A stretch of DNA of 51,771 bases. Origin: Haloarculaceae archaeon H-GB1-1. GTDB taxonomy: Archaea > Halobacteriota > Halobacteria > Halobacteriales > Haloarculaceae. Within the stretch, counting starts at the first letter, position 1; the number at the start of each line of letters is the position of its first letter. The notes under the pieces were generated by a model that made no database searches, was not told where the DNA came from, and worked only from the letters and a program-made list of their open reading frames with translations. The translations under genes were made by a program, and so were the position numbers. The stretch is from contig JARUKX010000028.1 of assembly GCA_029688825.1 (NCBI GenBank), forward strand, positions 1-51,771. Reading direction: 5' to 3'. This document shows, piece by piece, positions 1-7,835 of the stretch.

Positions 1-889
1 CTTCTGGCGTCTCGGCTTCGGGCGTCCCGGCTTCTGGCGTTTCTGCTTCGGGCGTTTCTGGCTCCGGAGTGGCCGTCGTCGTGGTCTCCTCGGGGGTCAC
101 GGTCACTTCGATGACCTCGGACGGGTCGGGGTACTCGTACCCGTTGACGTCGTCGATGGGGGCGACGGTCCCGCGCTCGACGAGCCCGACGCCGGGTCCC
201 CGCTGGCGCTGGACCTGATTCTCGCCGACGCCGGGTTCCTCGTTGATCTCGGTTCCGGCGTCCCACAGCCCGACGGTGAGCGTCCCGCTCACGGGACTCC
301 CCCGTTCGAACAGTCTGACCCCGGTGGCCCCGCCGACCGCGTAGTACAGGTCGTTCGACGGGACGAACATCGTCACGAGCGAGAGGAACATGCTCGGATG
401 CTGGGCGGTCACGGAGAACTCGTAGGCCTCGTCTGGTCCGATGGGGCCTGCTTCGTCGCCCTCTACCGGCGTGTCGAAGACGTCGCTTTCGCTCACGAGG
501 TCGTCGTCGGCCAGCGACTCGGACAACCGCTCGGGGTTGCCGTCTTCGGCGATCTCTTCGAGCCCGTTGTTCCGCTCCGGCTCACCACGGGAGAATATCG
601 GCTCTCCTTGCCTGTGCACGGCGTACGCGCCCGGCGAGAGGGGAACGGGTTGCTCGGCGTCGTCGCCATCGAGCGTGGTCGTCAGCGTCGAGTCGTCTGA
701 GACGTTCTCGACGCGGACCGTGAATGTCGTCGCCGGACGGTGCTGGGCGACACCGGTGTCTAACGTCCCGGCACTCGAAAGTCCGGCCGCACCTGTCGCC
801 ATGGCCACAGTTCCCGCGAGGACGGACCGTCTGGTAGTGACACGCCGAGTCTCGTCAGTACTCGGCGGTCGTCCTGGATCGTCTGGCAT
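1..889 (-). CDS. Exported spondin-domain protein (3' part beyond the window)
   Basis: The first 296 codons of a longer gene are present; the frame is still open at base 1. The start at 889 is followed within 20 residues by a twin-arginine export signal (TRRSVLAG, then a hydrophobic Ala/Gly/Met run), so the protein is probably sent out by the Tat route. Residues from about 50 to 245 read as a Spondin_N domain of the haloarchaeal kind, with VENVSDDSTL, SPGAYAVH, VFDTPV, PIGPDEAYEF, MFVPSNDLYYA and LWDAGTEINEEPGVG. After that comes a Thr/Pro/Glu-rich spacer with TPEA/TPEAE units, typical of a stalk before a C-terminal membrane anchor that would lie outside the window. Function is not known beyond a cell-surface, possibly adhesive, role. 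Confidence 0.85.
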   Translation of the reverse strand, partial: MPDDPGRPPSTDETRRVTTRRSVLAGTVAMATGAAGLSSAGTLDTGVAQHRPATTFTVRVENVSDDSTLTTTLDGDDAEQPVPLSPGAYAVHRQGEPIFSRGEPERNNGLEEIAEDGNPERLSESLADDDLVSESDVFDTPVEGDEAGPIGPDEAYEFSVTAQHPSMFLSLVTMFVPSNDLYYAVGGATGVRLFERGSPVSGTLTVGLWDAGTEINEEPGVGENQVQRQRGPGVGLVERGTVAPIDDVNGYEYPDPSEVIEVTVTPEETTTTATPEPETPEAETPEAGTPEAETPE

Positions 890-1079
890 GTGTATCCGAC
901 CGCCGGAGTCGGCGGTCGTTCTACAAGTATGCTAACTATTGACAAAGTAATGGACAGCGTATCCTCGCTTGACGCCGCTTACTCGCTCGGCGACCGGGAT
1001 ACGCTGGTGCTACTAAAGCGTCGAATCGAGAGGAATACTGACGCGTGAGATCGGTCGGCGGAAGAGCCCTCAGAGGAGA

Positions 1080-1691
1080 TTACCCGAGCCGGGCGAACGC
1101 GAGGTTGCCGCTGATGCTCTCGATGTAGGCGTTGACGACCTGTCCCTCTTGCGCGCCGGGGACGAAGATTGTGTACTTCCCTTTCTCGGCGACGCCGTCG
1201 CCCTTGCGACCGGTGCCGGTGATCTTGACCTCGTAGGTCTTGCCCTCTTCGAGGGTCTTCGCCTGCGTGGTCGACGACGAGGAGCTGCGCTTGTTGACGG
1301 GGCGGAACGCACCACACGCCGTACAGCGGAGCATGTCGATGCCGTCCTCGCGGACGAGATTCGTGTCCGGCAGGCCACACTCCGAACAGGTGACGAACTC
1401 CGCGACGTAGGCGTCGATGGCCGCCTCGAAGTCGGAGACGGTGAACGACCCGTTGTAGCGGGCGCGGTTGCCGTCGAACTGGCCGTTCGTCCCGAACTCG
1501 CGCTGGATGGAGCGGTGGAGGTGCTCGGGCTCACGCGACAGCGCCTGCGCGATGGAATCGATGTTCGTGAGTCGGGTGAACGCACCGTCGCTCTCGCCGA
1601 CGGGGTCGGGGATCTGGAGGCGGTCACCTGCTTCCTGCGGTCTCTCTGGAAGATCGTCGTACGCTCGCTGGAGGGCTGCTTCGTAGTCCAT
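1080..1691 (-). CDS. Translation initiation factor aIF2 subunit beta with TRAM domain
   Basis: 203-residue archaeal aIF2-beta, the small subunit of the trimeric factor that delivers initiator Met-tRNA to the ribosome. The sequence shows the N-terminal helix (MDYEAALQRAYDDLPE), the central alpha-beta domain, and a C4 zinc ribbon (CSECG ... CTACG). A C-terminal TRAM domain of about 60 residues (GKTYEVKITGTGRKGDG ... IFVPGA) follows; this RNA-binding extension is usual in haloarchaea. An ATG 66 nt further upstream (1757) is in frame, but the added residues are not aIF2-beta-like. The start at 1691 has a TATA-like GTTTTACG 20-29 nt upstream, fitting leaderless initiation. Confidence 0.95.
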   Translation of the reverse strand: MDYEAALQRAYDDLPERPQEAGDRLQIPDPVGESDGAFTRLTNIDSIAQALSREPEHLHRSIQREFGTNGQFDGNRARYNGSFTVSDFEAAIDAYVAEFVTCSECGLPDTNLVREDGIDMLRCTACGAFRPVNKRSSSSSTTQAKTLEEGKTYEVKITGTGRKGDGVAEKGKYTIFVPGAQEGQVVNAYIESISGNLAFARLG

Positions 1692-1999
1692 GGATGGTGG
1701 AGTCGGCGTGGACGTAAAACCGCTACGTTCCCGCACGAAGCCGTCTTCGGACGGCATACGCTACCCATACTCATTTGGTTCTGTTGGGACCGCAGTTACT
1801 GATGGATCGTCGAGACTGGGTTGAATACCAGGCGCATTTCTTGCGACGATTTGTACAGGAGTAGCTCCGTATTGATACCCTTCCCATCGATTCTCACTTC
1901 GACCTCAGGCAACGAACAACTCGTCTTCCATATTATTGCCTTTCTCAATCTTTCGGCCCTATTTACAATCAGTCTCCGTGATGTTTGGAGTCTTGGAGT
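1692..1999. other. Intergenic, AT-richer stretch
   Basis: This 308-bp gap separates two divergent genes. It is clearly less GC-rich than its surroundings, especially 1850-1990. It holds the aIF2-beta promoter at its left end and a TATA-like CTATTTACAATC near 1957-1968 before the rightward gene at 2000. An open minus-strand frame through here ends at 1796, but it has no convincing start and is not called. Confidence 0.5.
1711..1720 (-). promoter_or_regulatory. TATA box of the aIF2-beta gene
   Basis: The minus strand reads GTTTTACGTC, 20-29 nt before the ATG at 1691. This is the expected archaeal TATA spacing for a leaderless or near-leaderless transcript. Confidence 0.5.
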
Positions 2000-2512
2000 A
2001 TGAGCCCAAAAGACTCCACCTCCAGAAGCGAGACATCCAGACGCGAGCTCCTCCGGAAAGGTGCCACGGCTACCGGAGCGGCGGCAATCGGACTGGCCGG
2101 CGTTCCGGGTACCTCTCTGGCCGGTTGTATGGGTCACGATATCTGCCCAAAATCGCCAGGTTACTGGAAACACCATTGGCCGGGCGACGAGACGATAACG
2201 ATCGCCGGCTGTACGCTCGACCGATCCGAGGCACAGAGCATCCTCAAGACCCCTAAACGGGGGAACAAGTGCCTGATAATGTTGTTCCAGCTCATCGCAG
2301 CCAAGGTCAACTTGGCTGCTGGGGCTCCGTCGTGTACGGAGCTCGAAACTGCACTTTCCGGAGCGGAGGCATTCATCCGCGAGAATAACTGCTTGGACGG
2401 AAACTGTAACGTCGGGGAAACCCGTAGCTGGAACGGGGCGGAACAGTACAAGAACAAGCTCGACGCCTATAATAACGGCCGACTGTGTGAGTGCAACGTC
2501 GATAAGAGCTAA
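2000..2512 (+). CDS. Tat-exported GYWK-motif protein of unknown function
   Basis: 170 residues. The N-terminus has a twin-arginine signal (SRRELLRKG followed by an Ala/Gly-rich segment) ending in LAGC, which could be a lipobox with Cys43. The mature part begins with CPKSPGYWKHHWPG and later has LFQLIAAKVNLAAGA. This pairing matches a small secreted domain seen in scattered bacterial and archaeal exported proteins (pattern C-x-PGYWKNH ... QLIAAKLN), whose function is not established. The mature part is Cys-rich (C216-type pairs are visible near the end: CLDGNCN and CECN), suggesting disulfides outside the cell. An in-frame TTG at 1985 exists, but the ATG at 2000 keeps the signal compact. Lower local GC suggests possible transfer. 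Confidence 0.75.
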   Translation: MSPKDSTSRSETSRRELLRKGATATGAAAIGLAGVPGTSLAGCMGHDICPKSPGYWKHHWPGDETITIAGCTLDRSEAQSILKTPKRGNKCLIMLFQLIAAKVNLAAGAPSCTELETALSGAEAFIRENNCLDGNCNVGETRSWNGAEQYKNKLDAYNNGRLCECNVDKS

Positions 2513-2649
2513 CTGCGATCGCTCTCGCTACCTAGGTGACAGCTGATTTCCCTGCTGACTATACCCTCTACATCTCGTCCCTCTTCGTGTCAACAGTGGA
2601 TGGTTTCGGCAGAGCCACGCATTTCCGTTCGGAGAGCATTCTCTCACGT

Positions 2650-2868
2650 ATGGACTACACCTGGCAGTACTACGACGTCGTCCTCGGGGCGATATTCGTC
2701 AGTATGGCCGTCGGTATCGGACTCGGTGTGCTGACGCCGCTGGCGTTGACGAGCACCGTCCCCGTGGCCGGGGGTATCGCAATCGCGTTCATGGGCCACG
2801 GGCTGTTCGTCAACGGGCCGGTCGACGCGCCGTCCGACCTCACCGACGAGATCGACGTGCTGAACTAA
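2650..2868 (+). CDS. Small membrane protein, two transmembrane segments
   Basis: 72 residues beginning MDYTWQYYDVVLGAIFVSMA. Two hydrophobic spans, roughly residues 8-30 and 35-58, flank a short GVLTPLALTSTV turn, and the tail is acidic (DAPSDLTDEIDVLN). No known domain is recognised; small two-span proteins of this kind are common in haloarchaea. A longer frame opens at 2536, but the extra 38 residues are not acidic and lack protein-like character, so the ATG at 2650 is preferred. Its stop codon overlaps the stop of the convergent FKBP gene by 4 bases. Confidence 0.7.
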   Translation: MDYTWQYYDVVLGAIFVSMAVGIGLGVLTPLALTSTVPVAGGIAIAFMGHGLFVNGPVDAPSDLTDEIDVLN

Positions 2869-3335
2869 CTGACGTCGAGGATTTCGATCTCGAACTCCAG
2901 CGTCTCCCCGGCGAGTTCGTGGTTGAAGTCGATGCGGACCGTCTCCTCGGAGACCTCGACGACCTTCCCGTGCTGGCCGTCCTGTATCTTCACGTGCTGG
3001 CCGACCTCGGGGTCCTCGCCTTCGAGCATCCCCATGAACGCGCCCGGCGAGTACTCGACGGTCTTGTCCTCGGTCCACTCGCCGTAGCCCTGCTCCGGCG
3101 GGATGGTGAACGTCTCCCTGTCGCCTTCTTCGAGGCCGACGATGCCCTCGTCGAGACCGGCGATGAGTTCGCCGGTGCCGACCGTGACGGTCAGCGACGA
3201 GTACGACGCCTTGTCCTGTTCCTCCACGAGTCCTGTCTCCTCCGCGACGGACTCCTGGGACGTGTCGAACACTGTACCGTCCGCAGTACGGGCGACGTAG
3301 TCGAACGTCACCTCGTCACCGTCTTCGATAGCCAT
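2865..3335 (-). CDS. FKBP-type peptidyl-prolyl isomerase, SlyD-like
   Basis: 156 residues, cytoplasmic (no signal). The FKBP half-domain starts GDEVTFDYVARTADGTVFDTS and continues with TVTVGTGELIAGLDEGIVGLEEGD. An insert-in-flap (IF) chaperone domain follows: PPEQGYGEWTEDKTVEYSP, GAFMGMLEG, and VRIDFNHELAGETL at the end, which is the classic SlyD signature. The family isomerises X-Pro bonds and holds unfolded proteins. A His-rich metal tail, as in E. coli SlyD, is absent, as is normal in archaea. The gene is monocistronic and convergent with the small membrane protein gene. Confidence 0.95.
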   Translation of the reverse strand: MAIEDGDEVTFDYVARTADGTVFDTSQESVAEETGLVEEQDKASYSSLTVTVGTGELIAGLDEGIVGLEEGDRETFTIPPEQGYGEWTEDKTVEYSPGAFMGMLEGEDPEVGQHVKIQDGQHGKVVEVSEETVRIDFNHELAGETLEFEIEILDVS

Positions 3336-3393
3336 AGGCGAGAATTGACGTTCTGCGGGATAAAGCCCCGGTTCGAGGATCGACGCTGGTCCG

Positions 3394-3984
3394 TCAGTCG
3401 TCCGCGGTCACGTCCAGTTCCAGCGGACCGTCACAGCAGGAGGAGCGATAGCTGTCGTACTCCCTGACCAGGTCGCAGTCGCGGTAGCGCCGCGCGACGA
3501 GGGACTCACACTCCGCGCAGTGGAGTCGGTACTTCGGCTCGGCGAAGGTCCGACAGTGACGCTCGGTGTCGAGGTCGTCGGCGCGCTCGCGGAACTGCGG
3601 CCCGTGGCTGGTCGTTCCGAACCGCTGGAACTGCTCGACGTGGACCAGTTCGTGCCGCAGCGTCGACGACCACTCCGAGCGGTCGAACGAGTCGAACGCA
3701 CCCCAGGTCAGCGAGAGCGTACACCGCCTCGGCCCGTCGTCCCAGGGGTAGGGAACCCCGATCTCGGCGTCCGGAACGCGTTCGTGGTGGACCGCTGCCG
3801 CCCGGCGCTTCGCGCGGGTCGAGACGCGCCATCCGACCAGCGAGAGGTCCACGTCCATTCGGTGGCGCCTGACCACGCGCGCACAGTAGGCTGCGGACCA
3901 CCGACAGAGATCCTCGTTCTCGTCGACCGCACCGTACGGTGGCCACTGGCTCGGTTCCGCCCCGTACCGTCTCGCGTCGGTCAC
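3394..3984 (-). CDS. SprT-like zinc metallopeptidase-fold protein
   Basis: 196 residues. A SprT-like domain spans about residues 30-180, with the zinc-binding helix RHELVHVEQF (HExxH, His111-His115) and a later Cys-rich segment (LHCAECESLVARRYRDCD ... SSCCDG) that probably forms the C-terminal zinc ribbon of the family. SprT/Spartan proteins cleave DNA-protein crosslinks in eukaryotes; the role in archaea is untested. The strand SLTWGAFDSFDRSEW before the HExxH helix is typical of haloarchaeal members. No export signal is present. It lies 41 bp from the stop of the cyclase-family gene on the same strand, so the two may be cotranscribed. Confidence 0.9.
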   Translation of the reverse strand: MTDARRYGAEPSQWPPYGAVDENEDLCRWSAAYCARVVRRHRMDVDLSLVGWRVSTRAKRRAAAVHHERVPDAEIGVPYPWDDGPRRCTLSLTWGAFDSFDRSEWSSTLRHELVHVEQFQRFGTTSHGPQFRERADDLDTERHCRTFAEPKYRLHCAECESLVARRYRDCDLVREYDSYRSSCCDGPLELDVTADD

Positions 3985-4025
3985 GGCTCGCTCTCCCGTC
4001 GATTCGATCCCCGTCAGGAAAACGA

Positions 4026-4676
4026 TTACCCTGCGTCCGCCACCGCACGGACCGGGCTGCCGTCTGCGTCGACGATAGCGAGGGGGAAGGCGAGCAGCGT
4101 GAACTCCGCCGGCGGTGCGTCGAGGTTCGTGAGGTTCTCGACGATGAAGGACTCGGCCTCGAAGAGTGCGTCGTGTGCGGGATATCCCTCGGGTTCGTCC
4201 GGGCCTTCGCGGTCAGGGTCGACGCTCGGCGTCGGGTCGGGACTGAACGCGTCCAGACCCACGCTGTAGCCGTTGTCGGCGCACCATTCCGCGGCCGCGT
4301 CGGAGAGATATGGATGGTCGCGATACGCGTCAGTTCCCCAGTGGTCGTCCCAGCCCGTGTGGAACGCCAGCAGGTCGTGGTCGGTGGGACTCGGGAGGTC
4401 CGACGGCGAGATCGGCTCGCGAGCGCCGAGATGGGTACAATCGACCCGGAGCGCGTCGAAGCGGAAGCGTTCGACGTCGAAGTCGTCCAGCGACGCTCCG
4501 TCCCGCGCCATGTGACTCGGCGCGTCGACGTGCGTCCCGACGTGCGTCTCGAGGTCCAGTCTCGTCACGCGCGCACCGTCGTCGATGGTCGCCGCTCGCT
4601 CGACGACGGCGGGTGGGCTCCCTGGATAGACGGGCATCCCCGTCTCCAGGGCGTGGGTGAGGTCGTAGCAGGTCAC
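4026..4676 (-). CDS. Cyclase-family protein (kynurenine formamidase-like hydrolase)
   Basis: 216 residues from a GTG start. It carries the cyclase-family signature: YDLTHALETGMPVYPGSP at the N-terminus and the metal-binding LETHVGTHVDAPSHM (HxGTHxDxPxH) about residues 44-58. The C-terminal segment (EAESFIVENLTNLD, then LLAFPLAIVDADGSPVRA) matches kynurenine formamidase-type hydrolases. The substrate is unknown; no kynurenine or pyrimidine pathway genes are nearby. An upstream in-frame ATG at 4889 would overlap the divergent lipoprotein gene and adds non-homologous sequence. The GTG at 4676 has an AT-rich AAGCTATTTC 25-34 nt upstream and is preferred. Confidence 0.85.
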   Translation of the reverse strand: MTCYDLTHALETGMPVYPGSPPAVVERAATIDDGARVTRLDLETHVGTHVDAPSHMARDGASLDDFDVERFRFDALRVDCTHLGAREPISPSDLPSPTDHDLLAFHTGWDDHWGTDAYRDHPYLSDAAAEWCADNGYSVGLDAFSPDPTPSVDPDREGPDEPEGYPAHDALFEAESFIVENLTNLDAPPAEFTLLAFPLAIVDADGSPVRAVADAG

Positions 4677-4827
4677 GACCGAGACCGGGGCCAGCGCGAC
4701 GAAATAGCTTGCGGGACCGACAGTATGGCCGTCAGACGGGGACCATCGTGCAGACGTCTCGCAACCGTCCGAACCGGAGTGGAACACAGTCACTTGACGG
4801 GCGCGGCCGTATCGTTTGCCGTCGAAT

Positions 4828-5370
4828 ATGACAGATGGATTTCCACTCCCCCGGCGACGGTTGCTCGCCGTCGCGGGCGCGCTCGGCACGACTGCACTCG
4901 CCGGTTGTCAAAGCGTTACGGCACAGGAACAGACCCCACCGACCGAGACCTCGTCGGGGACGAAGACACCGTCACCACTGGCAGCCCACGGCATCGTAAC
5001 CGTCGAGCGCGACGCGAGCGTCGAAACCGTCGTCGACGAACTTCGGAGCGCGATAGAGACCAACGAGAACCTGACGCTTGTAACGGTCGTCGACCACGCG
5101 GCGAACGCAGAGAGTGTCGGTCAGGAGCTTCGACCGACGACGCTCCTCGTCTTCGGCAATCCCGCACTCGGGTCCGTACTGATGCAGGCGAACCAGACCG
5201 CCGGGCTGGACCTCCCACAGAAGTTCCTCGTGTTCGAGGACGAAACGGGCCAGACGACTGTCGCCTACAACGACCCGGCGTTCGTTGCTCAAAGACACGG
5301 CATCACCGGACAGGAGGAGACGCTATCCACGATACGGGGCGCGCTCCAGTCGCTCGCGAGCGGGGCCTGA
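4828..5370 (+). CDS. DUF302 lipoprotein, Tat-exported
   Basis: 180 residues. The signal reads PRRRLLAVAGALGTTALAGC, a twin-arginine signal with an LAGC lipobox (Cys27), so the mature protein is probably lipid-anchored on the cell surface. After a Thr/Ser-rich linker, residues from about 55 form a DUF302 domain: IVTVERDASVETVVDELRSA, then LRPTTLLVFGNPALGSVLMQ, LDLPQKFLVFED and AYNDPAFVAQRHGI. DUF302 binds an unknown ligand; catalysis is not established. The ATG at 4828 is preferred over the in-frame TTG at 4816. It is divergent from the cyclase-family gene. Confidence 0.9.
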   Translation: MTDGFPLPRRRLLAVAGALGTTALAGCQSVTAQEQTPPTETSSGTKTPSPLAAHGIVTVERDASVETVVDELRSAIETNENLTLVTVVDHAANAESVGQELRPTTLLVFGNPALGSVLMQANQTAGLDLPQKFLVFEDETGQTTVAYNDPAFVAQRHGITGQEETLSTIRGALQSLASGA

Positions 5371-5390
5371 AAAAGTCGTCCTCCCCGACG

Positions 5391-6428
5391 CTACGGGTGG
5401 TCGTCGGGGTCGGTGGGGTCGGTGCCGGAGTCGAACTCGTCTTTGTCCCAGTAGCCGTCGCCGTCCGTGTCTTTGTCGAACGGGTCGGTCGGGAGTGCGG
5501 AGTCTATCTCGCGGTAGTCGCTGAGACCGTCGTTATCGGAGTCGACGTCCTTCAGGGTCTCGTCGGCGTCGTAGGGGTCGGTTCCGGACTTCACCTCGAC
5601 GGAATCCGCGAAGCCGTCGCCATCGGAGTCACGCCGGGGCATGTCGTCAGCGTCAGTGGGGTCGGTGCCGGACTCGACCTCGTCTCCGTCCCAGTACTCG
5701 TCGCCGTCGGTGTCCTTGTCGGTCGGGTCGGTGCCGAGTTCCTCCTCGCGGGCATCCGTCAGCCCATCGCCGTCGGAGTCGGTCGTGTCGGACGCCGAGC
5801 CTTCCACGTCGGCGTTACCGTCGCCCGGATACTCGTCCGGGTCGGTGGGGTCGGTGCCGGAGTCGAACTCGTCCTTGTCCCAGTAGCCGTCGCCGTCGGT
5901 GTCCTTGTCGAACGGGTCGGTCGGGAGTGCGGAGTCTATCTCGCGGTAGTCGCTGAGACCGTCGTTATCGGAGTCGACGTCCTTCAGGGTCTCGTCGGCG
6001 TCGTAGGGGTCGGTTCCGGACTTCACCTCGACGGAGTCCGCGAAGCCGTCGCCGTCGGAGTCACGCCGGGGCATGTCGTCGGCGTCAGTGGGGTCGGTGC
6101 CGGATTCGACCTCGTCTCCGTCCCAGTACATGTCGCCGTCGGTGTCCTTGTCGGTCGGATCGGTGCCGAGTTCCTCCTCGCGGGCGTCCGACAGTCCGTC
6201 ACCGTCTGAGTCGGACTGCGCGAAGGCCGTTCCGATCAGCGGTACCGCAACCCCGGCCACCGTCGCCAGCACGACGAGAAGCGTTACGGTCGTGCGGAGA
6301 GACGGAGAGAGTCGGGCACTGAGGGAGTCGTCGGTCCCCGGCGAGGTGGTGCCGTCGGATTCGGCACGGTCGGACCGGGTTCGAGAGCAGATACGAGCAT
6401 CGGGGGGACGGGGCGTTGTGGGTAACAT
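5391..6428 (-). CDS. Thrombospondin type 3 repeat protein with internal tandem duplication
   Basis: 345 residues. A single hydrophobic segment near residues 46-69 (TVTLLVVLATVAGVAVPLIG, then TAFAQS) acts as signal or anchor after a basic N-terminal tail. The rest is made of calcium-binding TSP3 repeats: DSDGDGLSDAREEELGTDP, DTDGDxYWDGDEVESGTDP, DSDGDGFADSVEVKSGTDP, DSDNDGLSDYREIDS, then DKDTDGDGYWDKDEFDSG. The whole block occurs twice with a period of 144 residues (432 bp). Such proteins are extracellular and calcium-stabilised; no enzymatic domain is present. The start is uncertain because no other in-frame Met precedes the hydrophobic segment. Confidence 0.85.
   Translation of the reverse strand: MLPTTPRPPDARICSRTRSDRAESDGTTSPGTDDSLSARLSPSLRTTVTLLVVLATVAGVAVPLIGTAFAQSDSDGDGLSDAREEELGTDPTDKDTDGDMYWDGDEVESGTDPTDADDMPRRDSDGDGFADSVEVKSGTDPYDADETLKDVDSDNDGLSDYREIDSALPTDPFDKDTDGDGYWDKDEFDSGTDPTDPDEYPGDGNADVEGSASDTTDSDGDGLTDAREEELGTDPTDKDTDGDEYWDGDEVESGTDPTDADDMPRRDSDGDGFADSVEVKSGTDPYDADETLKDVDSDNDGLSDYREIDSALPTDPFDKDTDGDGYWDKDEFDSGTDPTDPDDHP
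5403..6213. repeat. Tandem duplication, period 432 bp
   Basis: Bases 5403-5781 and 5835-6213 are near-identical copies offset by exactly 432 bp. Roughly fifteen base differences were counted by eye, most of them synonymous third-position changes. The roughly 53-bp linker (5782-5834) is unique and encodes the spacer EYPGDGNADVEGSASDTT. The period is a whole number of codons, so the reading frame of the TSP3 protein is preserved. Confidence 0.95.
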
Positions 6429-6719
6429 ATGGTGGGCCGTGCGGTCAGGGGAACGTCTACAGTTGGCGTCGTCACGATACGCGACCGCTTGTGGGGGGTC
6501 AGACCGTCGATGGTGTCACTGGGAGGTGGTCTGTCGGGTCGCTGCATGGAGTCGGTGGTACGATGAAACTCCATACCACCGCTTCAACCGACCTGAATAT
6601 ATTGCTAATTGATAACTCCGTGCGATTTACTAACGCATATCTCGGAACTGGTGGCCGATACGAAACGAGGGACGCAAGTAAACAGGGCCTATGTCCCGAA
6701 TACGAACCGATTTCTCCGG

Positions 6720-7043
6720 TCACTCGCTCGCCGGGGCGTCCTCGATCAGACGCCGTAGCTCGTCGGCGTCCTTGCCAGCCAGATCTGGGACCGGAACGTC
6801 GTCCCCTATCGCCCAGTACTCGCCCCGGTGCCGGACGAACCCGCGGTCCTCGAGCCGTGTCAGGATGGCCCCGATACTCCCGCGCGGCACGGAATTTTCT
6901 GTCCGAAGTTCTTTCAGAGTGAACGCCTCGTCGGAGTGGTCTCCGAGGAACGCGAGCAACTGCGCGGCGTGTCCGGGATCGCCGATGGTGTGGACGAGCT
7001 CCGTCTCGGGCGCCGCCTCGAACTCCTGAATGTCTATGGGCAT
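6720..7043 (-). CDS. Winged-helix (MarR-like) DNA-binding protein
   Basis: 107 residues. The centre reads as a winged helix: HAAQLLAFLGDHSDEAFTLK, then ELRTENSVPRGSIGAILTRL (helix 2 to recognition helix) and the wing EDRGFVRHRGEYWAIGD. The acidic C-terminus (DLAGKDADELRRLIEDAPA) is a short helix. Haloarchaeal proteins of this type are often antitoxin-like and paired with a PemK/MazF toxin. No such partner is visible downstream (6429-6719), so it may be a solitary regulator or orphan antitoxin. A palindromic AT-rich element lies about 20-30 nt before its start and may be an autoregulatory site. Confidence 0.8.
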   Translation of the reverse strand: MPIDIQEFEAAPETELVHTIGDPGHAAQLLAFLGDHSDEAFTLKELRTENSVPRGSIGAILTRLEDRGFVRHRGEYWAIGDDVPVPDLAGKDADELRRLIEDAPASE

Positions 7044-7416
7044 AGTGGGTACTTGGCTCGAACAGATATTAGCTGTATCTCCCGGCCGGCAGTTCCGGAA
7101 TCGTACGGGGCTCGTCGGAATCGAACGCTATATCGGTCGTTCAGCCACACCTATCCCGTCGTATGTTCTTGGTACGGAGAACGTGTCAGGTGCTGCGGCC
7201 GGCACCCGTCGATATCTGGTCCCTTCCTCCGCCGGAACGTCTGTAAATAGTGACAAAACGAACGGTTCACATCAAAGCCGACAGGACCCGAGCGGCTTCG
7301 ACGCCGTCGATATCGGTTTCTTGGTGGACACGGCTCCCTCTCGTTAGTAGTCCCGTGCGCGCCATCGTGTGATTCGCTACCGAGTGTTTCCTATGACTTA
7401 TCCGTCCCCAGTGCCT
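7044..7416. other. Intergenic region between divergent genes
   Basis: This 373-bp gap contains the promoter of the HTH gene at its left end and that of aIF1A at its right end (TTTCCTATG 7387-7395 and GACTTATCC 7395-7403 are both TATA-like). Between them I see no gene-like frame with acidic codon use and no RNA gene. Confidence 0.5.
7062..7076 (-). promoter_or_regulatory. Possible TATA box / operator of the HTH gene
   Basis: The bases ACAGATATTAGCTGT form an imperfect palindrome (ACAG...CTGT arms). Read on the minus strand, its centre GCTAATATC sits about 20-30 nt upstream of the ATG at 7043. It could be a TATA box overlapped by an operator for the HTH protein; this is inference from position only. 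Confidence 0.35.
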
Positions 7417-7710
7417 ATGACGACTGTGAGTGAAGAATCCGGGCGTCGGAATCTCCGTATGCCCAACAAAGACGAGATGTTCGCGGTCGTAACAGAACAC
7501 AACGGCGGAAACCACGTTCGAGTCCGCTGTGAGGACGGGAAAAACCGGATGGGGCGCATCCCCGGCCGCATGAAGTACCGGACCTGGATCAACGAGGACG
7601 ACGTCGTCCTCGTCGAACCGTGGGACTGGCAGGACGAGAAGGCGAACATCGAATGGCGCTACACCGGGCAGGACGCAGACCAGCTCCGACGCGAAGGCCA
7701 CATCGACTGA
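7417..7710 (+). CDS. Translation initiation factor aIF1A
   Basis: 97 residues, the usual length of archaeal aIF1A, an OB-fold (S1-like) factor that binds the A site of the small ribosomal subunit during initiation. The OB core is plain: [52 protein letters not shown] and the tail [20 protein letters not shown]. The frame extends 16 codons upstream to 7369, but the ATG at 7417 ([18 protein letters not shown]) gives the standard N-terminus. It stands alone with 125 bp before the next gene. Confidence 0.97.
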   Translation: MTTVSEESGRRNLRMPNKDEMFAVVTEHNGGNHVRVRCEDGKNRMGRIPGRMKYRTWINEDDVVLVEPWDWQDEKANIEWRYTGQDADQLRREGHID

Positions 7711-7835
7711 TTTAGCGACCCGCGTGCGCGATGAGCCGCGGCCGATTTTTCCGAGATAGCGGCCGGACAGCCACGCTCTCGATGAACTCGAACGGTCGTT
7801 GAATCCTTAATGGAGATACGCTCGTAGTCACATCC

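Noticed and set aside
1796-2176. Minus-strand frame ending at 1796 (KSSQEMRLVFNPVSTIHQ at its end)
   Set aside because: The last 50 residues look weakly protein-like, but the frame overlaps the signal peptide of the GYWK gene and has no credible start near that end.
3939-6209. A 756-codon open frame on the plus strand across the cyclase, DUF302 and TSP3 genes
   Set aside because: It is antisense to or out of frame with three recognisable genes. It is open because of high GC and the repeats, and its product is basic and low in acidic residues.
5403-6213. CRISPR or transposon repeat
   Set aside because: The repeats are coding, in frame, and explained by a duplicated protein domain block.
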